From the NCBI GenBank assembly GCA_023105745.1, contig JALGQZ010000002.1, positions 76,301,285 through 76,365,284 of the forward strand: 64,000 nt of DNA. Reading direction: 5' to 3'. Source of the stretch: Austropuccinia psidii (Eukaryota > Basidiomycota > Pucciniomycetes > Pucciniales > Sphaerophragmiaceae). A model generated the notes under the pieces. It was not told the DNA's origin and did no database searches. It saw only the letters and a program-made list of their open reading frames with translations. Shown piece by piece: positions 10,908 to 21,585 of the stretch. Numbering within the stretch: position 1 is the first letter of the stretch; each line of letters begins with the position of its first letter. The position numbers were made by a program, and so were the translations under genes.

Positions 10908-11577
10908 TGGACTGTAAGTAAAGCATTTAATTTTACTAGTAAAACTGTAATTTTTTTGGTTGTACCATAGATAATACAGTTTTCCATTAGTCCTGAAAGT
11001 TTCAGAAAGATTCATTAAGAATTGTATTTTTAATGAATTTTTGAAGTTTTTACCTCATTTCTACGTAGAATTGCAAATATCAGTGTTTCACTGGTTGCTA
11101 TGAGGTAAATCAATGGATACAAGTCCAGAAAGGGTTTTAACTACTCTTTTGGGGTTTATCGATGGAAAGTAATTAAGAATCGACATGGTTACAGGAGTCT
11201 AAGTGGCTCTTTACCTCCTTGGCACATCAAAATAGGAGGTTATTTGCTATTTTGTTAAGTTTTACTGTAGTTGTAACATGGTAACCAAGTTCCCAAAAGG
11301 TTTTGGTTTACCAATTAGGCCAAGATAAGCCAGGGATCCAAGCTTTAGAGCTATCCACGCCTCTGAGGCCTCAGAAGTTGGGTACCCTGGTTCTCTTTGA
11401 TGTCTTTTGTCCCCCTTGCTTATTTTTTACGTCAAAATAGAAATTTAAGCTTCAAGTGAGATATCCACTGTGGGTGTACCAAAAGTCCATGTAAGAATAC
11501 CATGATATTAAGTTCTCAAAACATGCATAGCACTATTCTTAGTGTATATGTAACATGGGATTTCTCACATTCCCATT
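10908..11577 (-). mobile_element. Family C LTR, minus orientation, part 2 of 3
   Basis: This part continues the C LTR begun at 1-811. Its first five bases are the second copy of the element 1 target site and its last five (CCATT) are the left target site of element 2. It matches the solo C LTR (47367-48040) in the same orientation. There is no coding content. Confidence 0.88.
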
Positions 11578-13007
11578 TGTCAGGATGATACTATGATAAA
11601 GGTATAACTAGGCTAATTACAACTTTAACTGTTTATGTGACACGACAGAAAATGATTTAAAAAAGACTTATAAAGGTTTATAATAAGATAAAAGGGTTCT
11701 ACTATTGAGAAATAGTGGTGGTGAGCGCTATTGAGAACCCTGGGTGCAGGCTTTATCTGTTGGATTACAATAATAAAGTCTACAATAATTAAAGATTATA
11801 ATTATACCTGATTATTTAACCAAGAGTAAAACTGTTTTTGACAGTTTACTACGTAGGTTATTCAAGAGCAGGATGAGGAGAGGATTTTGGCTGTGAAAAG
11901 CCCTCCTTTTATCCTGAAATTGGGGTGGAAAGGCTGCTAGACCTTTCCACATAGAGGAAGTGAAGATTTTTCACTCTCTATGAAAGGCTTGTGGTTTGCA
12001 AACAGCCTGTATACCCTGTATTGGGCTCAGATGTGGTTTTGAAACCACATCTGGGCAGTTTTCACCAATACAGGGTGAAAATTTTCATCTGGGGACCTCA
12101 CAGCCTGATTCTGACGTGTATGACATGTAGAATGCTGTACAGAAACTGTATGGGACCTGAGTATTGACTGACGTATGAGGTATGGAAGTGAAAACATGCT
12201 TCTTCGTCTATTTGACACCTCATATTCATGATTATGGAATATTATCCCATGGTAAGGCTGTATCTGACAGCAGGTGGGATTTTGACCTTAAAATAGTCAT
12301 AACTCTGTCAGTTTTTGAGATATCAAGCTCAGGGTTGGTTCATTGAATAGCTCTGTATGAGCTCTACACAATGGTACCCAACTTGACATGGTTATCATTA
12401 AATATGACAAATTTATCCCATGTACAAGTATTTTTGTACATTGGCGTGGTCTGGTCAAAAGCTGTATTAAGCTTGTTTGGCCAATAACTTCTGTTGTAGT
12501 TGAGTTATGAGGAAATGGATGGCACCATCAGATAGCCCTGATTGTGCTCTTTCCAAAAAGACCCCACTTCAGGTATCTCACACTAAAACTGTAAAAGTTA
12601 GATGAGGGGTGAATGTTTTGTTCACCCTTATTTGGTCTGGATTTGACCATAACTCAAGTAATACTGGTGCTAGCTCAGTTTGGCTGGTACCATTGGATAG
12701 CCCTGGCTTAGAGCTTCATTTTGAGTACCTATTTGATGGGGTTAAGCCTCTCCTTCTAGAATTTAGATGAGAGGTGAAAATTAAGGTTTATGCTCAGCAA
12801 TAACTTTGAGCAGGAATAACTTTGTTATTTCTTGTCCTATGGTGATGGGACTTATATTTTCAGGAAGAGGTGAGTTTCCTCTTTCTTTTGATACCTTTTG
12901 AGCTAATTTGGCTCAGCTCCATGTTTTGGTGGTATCTTGGCTATACCATTGGTTTATGGTATTTTGGCTGTCATGCTTGTGCTCTGGTTTTGAGTCACAG
13001 GCTGACA
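11578..13007 (-). repeat. Element 2 3' LTR (family B)
   Basis: This 1430 bp LTR on the plus strand runs from TGTCAGG to GCTGACA. It is the 3' LTR because the Gag-Pol 3' end and the polypurine tract abut its right edge. A related B LTR in plus orientation is scattered over 46440-60093. It has no gene. Confidence 0.93.
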
Positions 13008-13022
13008 TACCCTCCCTCTAAA
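13008..13022 (-). promoter_or_regulatory. Polypurine tract, element 2
   Basis: Read on the minus strand, a T run is followed by AGAGGGAGGGTA directly before the 3' LTR. It starts nine bases past the Gag-Pol stop. Confidence 0.8.
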
Positions 13023-13031
13023 AAAGGCTCA

Positions 13032-16000
13032 TCATTGATGAGACTTTTCAGTCCTCCTAGAGGCTCTGAATCTCCTTAAATGGAGGTTCCCATCTGGTAT
13101 GGCATCCTCTGCCAACCATTTGTCTTTGTCAGCTGTCTGGTTCTTGAATCTGACTAGATATTGTCTCTGATCCTTCCCATTAAGTCTGATTTTTCTGGCC
13201 CTGATGATTTTACTCACAGGTCCAGGAGAGTCTTCTACTTCCACTATTTCTGGTGGAGTGGTGTTCTTCTTCCTGGAGGGGAATTTATCCTCCTCTGTTT
13301 GGAAGTATGGTTTGACCAGGCTTACTGGAAAGACTGGGTGTTTCCTAGAAAACTCCTCAGTGAGCTTGACCTCTACTGCATTCTTCCCTATCAACTTAAT
13401 GATAGTGAAGGGCCCTACAAATGAGTCTCTCATTTTCTTGGGTCCTTTGAGATTGTTGAAGTTCAGTGTAGACACTAACACCTGGTCCCCTTCCTTGAAG
13501 TCAGGTTCCATATGTGATTTGTCCCACCTTTGCTTATTATACTCTTTGGCCTCAGCTATGCATTTGGCAGCAGTATCACAGGCTTTCTTCCACATACCAT
13601 GGAAGTCTTTGGCTGTGGGGTGGATGGTCAGAAGATTTTTCTTCAAGTGATCCACAGGTAACAGGGGATTCCACCCTTTCTCTACCAGTGCAGGTGTTTT
13701 TCCTGTGGTAGAGTGCTGGCTTGTATTATAAGCCAGTTGGACTGCTGGTAAGAGGGTGACCCAATCATGGGTATATCCCTCATGGTCCTTGTATTCCATG
13801 CCATAGGCACAGAACCTCCTGAGGATGTCCTCCATTTTTTGGATCATCCTCTCAGCTAGGCCATCTGTTTGTGGATGGTAAGCTGTGGAAAAAGCAAGCT
13901 TGGTGCCTAGCATGTCATATAAATTGGTCCAAAATTCAGATGTGAATTTTGGTTCCCTGTCACTAATTATGATCTTAGGGACTCCACAGGTGGATATGAT
14001 GTTATTCCAAAATAACAGAGCAGTGTCCATGGCTGTGTCCTCTTTATGGAATGGTAGACATCTCATGCTCTTGCTGAACCTATCAACTATGATTAGGCAG
14101 GCATTGTAGTTTTCTTTGCCTCCTGGGACAAGTCCTGTGACCCAGTCCATGTTGATGGTTTCCCATGGGTGTTTGGGCTCTTCTATGTGTTGAAGCAACC
14201 CATATTTCTTCCCATGTTTTCTATTTGCCTTTTGGCATCTTTCACAAGTGTTGATGTATTCACTCAACTCTTGCTCCCACTTGGGCCACCAAGCTGTGCT
14301 TGCTACCCTCTCTTTAGTCCTGTCCTCACTCATGTGTCCCATGTAGGGGCAGTCATGGCATTCCTGCAGGATTAAAGAGATATGGTCTCTGTCTATCACT
14401 GTGAGTGCACTGGTGTGCTTATCTCTGTGATAAATCAGGCCATCTATAAGGAAGAATTTATTGTCCTTATAGGCCCTCAACCAGGGTTCCTCCAGCTGGG
14501 TTTCCAGTTTTGGGCTCCTGTATTTTTGTTGAAGGAGTTGGAGTAGTATGCTACACTGTTTGTGTTTAGCATATTATTTCAGTACTGCATTGAAAAATTA
14601 ATTGTGCAGTTCTGAGGAACTTATTCCCAGTATGGGGGTTTCTGTCCCTTCTGAATCAGTGTTTCCACTGTCAAGGGTACCACTCCCTGGTGCCCATTCA
14701 GAGAATCTGACGTTCTTCTTCCTATTTATTTCCATAAAATGGATAGGAATTTTTGCAGCAACTTCAGGGTCATAAGCTGGATTGCTTTTGACATTGTCCA
14801 GTGGCCATCTGCTAAGGCCATCTGCATTGGTATGGCTTTTACCTTCCTTGTATATGATGGTCATGTTCCCTCTATACTCCTGGATGGCTATTTTCCATCT
14901 CAGCATGTGTCTATTAGTAGTCTTCATGTTTAGTAAAGACTTCAAGGCTGTACAGTCTGTGTAGACTTCAAAGACTGCACCCTCCAAATAATAATGGAGT
15001 TTTTCTAGAGCCCAGACTAGACATAGACATTCTGTCTGGGTGGCCCCATACCTGGCTTCTGAATCTTTCAGCTGCCTGGAGATGTAACATATTACACCTT
15101 CTCTTGGTTCACCATCCACAATTTTTCTTTGGTGAAGGGCTGCTCCCAAGCCTTGGCTGCATGCTGCATCTATATATAACTTGAATGGTAGTTCAAAGTC
15201 AGGCAAGATGAGCACAGGTGCATTTGTGAGTTCATATTTGATCCTCTCATATGCATCCCTCCTTTCCTTGGTTATTTCAAAAACTACATCCTTTGAGCAT
15301 AACTTGTATAAACTACTAGTTATGTGAGCAAAGTTTTTGATGTGGTTTCTATAGTAGCTAGCAAATCCAAGGAAAGATTGCATCTCTTTGATGTTCTTTG
15401 GTACTGGCTTTTGCAGTACTGCTGCTACTTTGTTCTGGTCAATTGCCAGACTAAGGCCTGAGACTTTGTGTCCTAGAGCTAGTAGCTCTTGTTGGCCAAA
15501 ATTACACTTTTTAAGTGAAATTTTCAGATTGATGGGTGTACATTTACTTACCACTCTGTCTATGTATTGTACATGGTCTTCCCATGTCTCTGAGTATATA
15601 ATGATATCATCAATATACACTACCATCCAGCCTTCCATTATTTCTTCTTGAAATATGGTGTCTATCATCCTTTGGAAGTGGGCTGGTGCATTCTTGATGC
15701 CAAATGGCATCCTGGTGTACTCATATATGCCCATATGGCATATTATTCTGAGCAACTTCATGGAGTTTGGTTTAACTCCATTTTGGTGGAAGCCTTTCAT
15801 ACAATCCATCTTGGTTATGTATTTGGCTTTGGCTAGCTTATCCAAGGCATGAGGTATCCTTGGTATAGGGTACCTGTGCTTTTGTGTAGTGATTCAGGGC
15901 TCTGAAATCTCCACACAATCTAGACTTGCCATCATGCCAGGTGATTAGGACAGGAGTGGTGATTTCCACTATTTCATTATGTCCAATCTTCCTAATGACA

Positions 16001-18884
16001 TCCATGTCCAGGAGTTCATTGATATGTTTCTCAATCTCTTTCCTGGTCTCCAGACTTGCTGGGTAAGGAGGTCTCCTTAACATGGGTGGATAAGGCCTTT
16101 CTACATCCAGATATAGTTCTATATCATAGCCTTTGATCTTGCCTAATGGTTCTTCACCAATGGCAAATGCTGGTCTATTCTTCCTCAGAATCTTCAGTAA
16201 ACTTAGCTTTTGTTTACTGGTGAGGGTAGTGCTAAACTGTCCCTCTCTGAATTCTTTCAGAAGTTCTTCCAGTGGGTCCTGAGAAGATATCTGGTATATA
16301 TCAAGAGAAAATTTCTTTTCCTTGTTAGTACCAATGGTAATATGCCTATTTTTACTATTGTAAATATCTATGCCATACATCCTCTGGTAATCTGTTCCCA
16401 GTAAAACCCTTGGATGTGGGCATCTTCAAGCACTACAAACTCTGGGTTGAGTCTGATATTACCTTTTCTGTGGGGTATAATTATCTCTTTGATAATTGTC
16501 CCAATAGAGGTCATCTTTCCAGATGCACTCTTAAAGTTCTTTTCCTTAGTGGGCAAGAGCTGTTTTTCCCAGTTTGGGAAGTGGCTATCCAGATAATTTC
16601 TGGCCACTATGGAGCAATGTGCTCCACTGTCAATGATCAGTGGGTGCTGAGCATTGTCAATACATACAGTCATTTTTGTGGCTGTTCCATGTATATATGC
16701 CATTCCATTGGTTGGTGTAACCAGGAATGTTTGTGCATCTTGTGTGTGTTTGCACAAGTTCTTGTTGGCAGTATCCTGTGGCATGCCTGCTTCCAACTGT
16801 ATATCCTGGATTTTCAATGGGGTTTCCTCTTGGTATTCCACTAGAAGTTCCTCTCTTGGGTCTTGATCATCATCAGATAGTTCTCTGATGGCATCTCCCA
16901 TAGAGTCTGATTCAGAATCCTCTGTTGGAGGTTCTTCTTCAGGGACTTTTTCTATAGCATAGACTTTCTTCTTTGCTTTTGGACAGTTGTTGGCATAGTG
17001 GTCTGTTGAACCACAATTGTGACAAGAATTCTTCTTCTTTGCCACTTCTGCCATTCTTTCTCTGGGTTTGTCTTTAAACTCTACCCTGAAAGGTTGTTTC
17101 TCTTTGAAACTATTGCTTCTATATGGGGTGAATTTCCCTATATTAGTCCTTTTCCTTATGTCTTGTAAGGTATTGGCTATGTCATCTAGAGTGCAATTTT
17201 GGTTGCATCTGCATTTCACTGCATTCTCTAGTTCTCCTGGCAGTTGTGTCAGAAGTTTGTGATTCCTCATCTGGATGTTCATCTGAGGATCAATGGCTTT
17301 AAGTCTTTTAGACTGTCTGAGACACCACTCATATAGATCTTTGTCCACAGAGTATTTGTCATTTTGAAATGACATGGTCTTTTGCCATATCCAAGTTCCA
17401 TTACTGTACTTTTGGATTATTTGACTCTTCCACCATGGCCAATTTCTTCTGCCATGGATTTCTTTCATTTCTGTGTACCATATACTTGCATGACCTTTAA
17501 ATGCAGTATTCAGTCTAGCAGTAATCCAGTAATCTGGTATGCTGGGTACATCAATGAAGAGTCCATCAATATAATCCATGAGTTCCATATGATCATATTC
17601 TCCTGATCCAGAGAATTTGGGCCAGTTTGAGGCCTCAGGAAGCTGTTTCAAGGCTTCCTTCTCTGAATAAGACATGCCATCTCCATCCTGGTATTGTGAT
17701 GGAGATCTTGCCTTATTCAACAACATGGCATCTGGTTTGATGTCATCTGGTTGATATGGATTCTCCATAGCTTGGCGTTGTGGTTGGGGCTTTAAGCTAT
17801 GGTAGGCATCAAACAATTTGTTTATGTCTTGGTTCAGACACTCCCTGTCCCTGCTGCTATGGTGTTGTTCTTCAGAGACTTGATTCAGTCTCTTGTTGGT
17901 TTCTTCAGAGGCTTTGCTCAGTTGAGCATATCCTTCCTGAAGGTTTTTAACTATCTGCTCCAATGAGGCTTGAGTTTTTCTCATCCTCTCTTGAGCAGCT
18001 GCAAATTCTGCAGCCTGCTTTGCAGATTGCTCAGCATATTGGGACATTTGCAACCACAGTGTGTCACTGTTGATGTTGCTCTCAGATGTGATAATGTTAT
18101 TTTCAGTCTGAGTGGGGGTAATGTTTCTATTACTAGGACTACTGATTCTAGAGTGGTTTACAACTACTTCTGGTTCTTGTGTACTTCTTTTACCAAATAT
18201 AACAGCTTCTGGATCATGGGGTATGACTCTTTCCTCCCCTGGTTGAAGGAGGCTTTGTTCTTGCCCTTGTTGCCTTGTCTTCTCCTGGAAACTTCCTGGA
18301 ATTGTGAAGAATGGTGACTCTTGGCCACTGATCTGCTGGTTTATGAATGGTGTGAGGCCACTGGAGAGCTGATTTGGCTTGCTCCTTGTGAACCTGAAGG
18401 AATCTGAGTAGGCCCTGTCTGGGTTAACTGTTCTTCTATAGCTTGGATAGTGGCTTGGTTCTCCCTTATGCTCTGTGCCCTTGCCTCCAGGAGTCTGTGC
18501 TGCCTGGTAGGGTTCCAACCCTTGGTGATTACCATAAGGTCCTTGAAGTCTATCTCTTTGAGACAGATCTTCTGGCAACTTGATCCCAGTTCTGCCCAGT
18601 GAGTTGCTAGGTTGAAACTCTTGTTGTCCATGCTCCATTGAAACAAATCTTTGAGGAGTTGGTGGATTTGAAGAACTTGATCCATATCCTTCCAGTCCTC
18701 TGGTTTGAGGTTTCTGTTGAATTGGAGTGTGAATGGCAAGGTTGATATTATCTCCCTCATTGTTTTGCCATCCACCACTGTGTCCAATGTGTCTTCTTTC
18801 AGGTCTTCTGGTTCTAGACATTCCTGCTCTATCCTCTGGCTGGTTCCTTTGGAAGCCAAGGTCTCTGAGGTATGCAGGGGACAT
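13032..18884 (-). pseudogene. Gag-Pol polyprotein, family B, broken by two frameshifts and two stops
   Basis: The first frame (18884-16368) has an N-terminal region with a coiled-coil-like part, the gag domain, a CCHC knuckle from Cys621 and a protease site D752-S-G-A. It then shifts near 16405, just before the conserved MYGID motif. The RT frame (16380-15838) shifts again near 15870, at the RYPIP motif, into 15845-14598. That part holds the YIDDI of RT and the RNase H. Two in-frame stops lie between 14598 and 14480. The last frame (14480-13032) carries the integrase zinc motif, the catalytic core with GLAERM and a chromodomain-like tail. The damage and the LTR divergence agree that this copy is inactive. 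Confidence 0.93.
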
Positions 18885-19232
18885 ATCAGTGTTTGCAAGC
18901 AGTCAAAAACTTTATGTTCTTAGGGTATTTACCTTTGACTGTGCCTTGTACAAATTTGTTATCTGCTGATTTGGGCAGTTTGCCTTTGGAGGTTACAACT
19001 GGGTAAATAATTGTAATCTTCCCTGTACAAGTGGTTAAGGTTGGTTTACCTTGTATTGAAGCAGAGTTTCGTGGTTTTCTACTCCTCTGAGTGGCTATTG
19101 GTGTCCACTTCTTGGCTGTAATGAGGCCTTCACTAAGCCTTTTTCCTTTACCCTTGCTGCCCTCTGGTTCTGAGGGTGTCACTGGTGTGTTGGCCTGTGA
19201 CTGGGTTTCAAGTGGGATGTAGTTTTCTTCCA
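18341..19232 (-). CDS. Putative spliced overlapping ORF (+1 frame to gag), element 2, open throughout
   Basis: Exon 1 (19232-18933) starts with TG right after the acceptor ATTCAG and encodes 100 codons. It is rich in Ser, Thr and Lys and ends at a phase-1 donor GTAAAT. A 68 nt intron (18932-18865) spans the Gag ATG at 18884. Exon 2 (18864-18341) continues in the +1 frame for 174 codons. The predicted product is about 274 aa, close to the family C version (286). Exon 2 has a KGWNP motif comparable with the GW.P motif of families A and D. Unlike Gag-Pol in the same element, this frame has no stop. The product is unrecognised and its expression is untested. Confidence 0.55.
18865..18932 (-). other. 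Predicted intron spanning the Gag start codon, element 2
   Basis: On the minus strand the donor GTAAAT follows AAAG, and the acceptor CTCAG lies seven codons inside gag. It is 68 nt, phase 1, and homologous in place to the introns at 3072-3135 and 52251-52313. Confidence 0.55.
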
Positions 19233-19779
19233 CTGAATCAAAACAGGAAAAAGAGGGCTTATGTCAGTTAAGACTTCTTAAAAGGCTGGTTTTGCACGTC
19301 TAAGAATGGCCTCTGGGCTTGTATATTATTACAGTATGCCCTTGTATAATGACAGTGTAATTGAATTAACAATTTCACGTCAAGAATACAGCTTATGGTG
19401 TCCTGTCACACTGTTTGTGTGTCAGTATCCCTCAGATACCCTTGTGGTTTGCAAGTGTATTCTGTAAAAGTGGTTTGTATACAAGTGTTATTGAATTAAC
19501 AATACACTTGACCACGCCTCAACTGATGGTTTTTCAGTCAGAGGTGTCCTTATTCAGTCAAGAATACAGGACTTTATTAGTGGCTTATGTGTTTTTATAT
19601 GCAAAACACGCCAAAAATAATAAATTACTGTGGGTGTTAACCACGTAAAAAATACTCTTATATTATGAGCATATAAAAAAAAGGTAAAAATATAGAAAAT
19701 ATATATATTTAAATAGAAATTACGCCTAAAAAGGATAAAACAATGTGTTAATAAGTCATAAAAAAGAGAAAAGACTTAC
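19233..19779 (-). other. Leader of element 2, possibly an intron
   Basis: A strong donor CAAGTAAGT occurs on the minus strand shortly after the PBS (GT at 19779-19778). The acceptor ATTCAG ends at 19233 and is followed by TG. Splicing would give A-TG, a start codon. At 547 nt it is long for a fungal intron, so an alternative donor is possible. No other coding content is seen between the LTR and exon 1. Confidence 0.4.
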
Positions 19780-19806
19780 TTGTAAGGTCCAAAAAAAAAA
19801 GTCAAA

Positions 19807-19827
19807 AACACGGCCAGGCCCCCAAAA
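19807..19827 (-). promoter_or_regulatory. Primer-binding-site-like sequence, element 2
   Basis: On the minus strand, TTTTGGGGGCCTGGCCGTG follows the 5' LTR. It matches the site of element 5 almost exactly, although the B and C LTRs are unrelated over most of their length. Confidence 0.6.
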
Positions 19828-21257
19828 TGTCAGGATGATACTATGATAAAGGTATAACTAGGCTAATTACAACTTTAACTGTGTATGTGACACGACAGAA
19901 AATGATTTAAAAAAGATTTATAAAGGTTTATAATAAGATAAAAGGGTTCTACTATTGAGAAATAGTGGTGGTGAGCGCTATTGAGAAGCCTGGGTGCAGG
20001 CTTTATCTGTTGGATTACAATAATAAAGTCTACAATAATTAAAGATTATAATTATACCTGATTATTTAACCAAGAGTAAAACTGTTTTTGACAGTTTACT
20101 ACGTAGGTTATTCAAGAGCAGGATGAGGAGAGGATTTTGGCTGTGAAAAGCCCTCCTTTTATCCTGAAATTGGGGTGGAAAGGCTGCTAGACCTTTCCAC
20201 GTAGAGGAAGTGAAGATTTTTCACTCTCTATGACAGGCTTGTGGTTTGCAAACAGCCTGTATACCCTGTATTGGGCTCAGATGTGGTTTTGAAACCACAT
20301 CTGGGCAGTTTTCACCAATACAGGGTGAAAATTTTCATCTGGGGACCTCACAGCCTGATTCTGACGTGTATGATGCGTAGAATGCTGTACAGAAACTGTA
20401 TGGGACCCCAGTATTGACTGAAATATGAGGTATTGAAGTAAAAACATGCTTCTTCGTCTATTTGACACCTCATATTCATGATTATGGGATATTATCCCAT
20501 GGTAAGGCTGTATCTGACAGCAGGTGGGATTTTGACCTTAAAATGGTCATAACTCTGTCAGTTTTTGAGATATCAAGCTCAAAGTTGGTTCATTGAATAG
20601 CTCTGTATGAGCTCTACACAGTGGTACCCAACTTGACATGGTTATCATTAAATATGACAAAGTTATCCCATGTACAAGTATTTTTGTACATTGGCGTGGT
20701 CTGGTCAAAAGCTGTATTAAGCTTGTTTGGCCAATACCTTCTGTTGTAGTTGAGTTATGAGGAAATGGATGGCACCATCAGATAGCCCTGATTGTGCTCT
20801 TTCCAAAAAGACCCCACTTCAGGTATCTCACACTAAAACTGTAAAAGTTAGATGAGAGGTGAATGTTTTGTTCACCCTTATTTGGTCTGAATTTGACCAT
20901 AACTCAAGTAATACTGGTGCTAGCTCAGTTTGGCTGGTCCCATTGGATAGCCCTGGCTTAGAGCTTCACTTTGAGTACCCATTTGATGGGGTTAAGCCTC
21001 TCCTTCTAGATTTTAGATGAGAGGTGAAAATTAAGGTTTATGCTCAGCAATAACTTTGAGCAGGAATAACTTTGTTATTTCTTGTCCTATGGTGATGGGA
21101 CTTATATTTTCAGGAAGAGGTGAGGTTCCTCTTTCTTTTGATACCTTTTGAGCTAATTTGGCTCAGCTCCATGTTTTGGTGGTATTTTGGCTATACCATT
21201 GGTTTATGGTATTTTGGCTGTCATGCTTGTGCTCTGGTTTTGAGTCACAGGCTGACA
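19828..21257 (-). repeat. Element 2 5' LTR (family B)
   Basis: It is the same length as 11578-13007 with about 30 differences by eye. The right target duplication CCATT follows at 21258-21262. It has no gene. Confidence 0.93.
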
Positions 21258-21585
21258 CCATTATTTTGGCGTGAAATTAAGAAAAACAAAGATTTTCATG
21301 GATTTTTTATGTGGTATTGAAGTATTTTCCATTTTACCACCTCAAAGAGATAATTTGAGCTTATTCACTCTATGGAGCTAACCTAGGTGAAGTTTAGTGT
21401 AGAATCCAAATCTGGCCTTAAATCCATGGATTTACTTACTCAATAAAAAGTTATCCATCTTTTCTGAAATGAAAAATGATGAATTTTGGATATATGCATG
21501 ACTTATGAGTTATGCATAATTTAAAAATTCTTTTTAAGATAATTGTGGCCTATTTGGGTATGTAAAATATACCTCAAGGCTCACA
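21258..21585 (-). mobile_element. Family C LTR, minus orientation, part 3 of 3 (its 5' end)
   Basis: This part carries the LTR start, which reads TGTGAGCCTTGAGG on the minus strand from 21585. It abuts integrase codons of element 3 with no PPT between. The C LTR therefore does not belong to element 3 but is an insertion into its pol gene. Confidence 0.85.

Larger units (their letters stand above)
11578..21257 (-). mobile_element. Element 2: family B Ty3/Gypsy chromovirus-like retrotransposon, minus strand
   Basis: It has two 1430 bp LTRs (11578-13007 and 19828-21257) and a perfect CCATT target duplication (11573-11577 and 21258-21262). A PPT, a Gag-Pol region with stops and shifts, a leader and a PBS-like site are present. 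Its LTRs differ at about 30 places by eye, about 2 percent. It is therefore older than element 1, although both sit in the same C LTR. Confidence 0.95.

Noticed and set aside
12870..13079. Short plus-strand frames near the end of the element 2 LTR
   Set aside because: They cross the LTR border into antisense pol sequence and are not conserved as proteins between B LTR copies.
16368..16430. Possible programmed frameshift between gag-protease and RT in element 2
   Set aside because: Families A and C read Gag-Pol in a single frame through the same point, and element 2 has further shifts and stops, so a simple indel is more likely.
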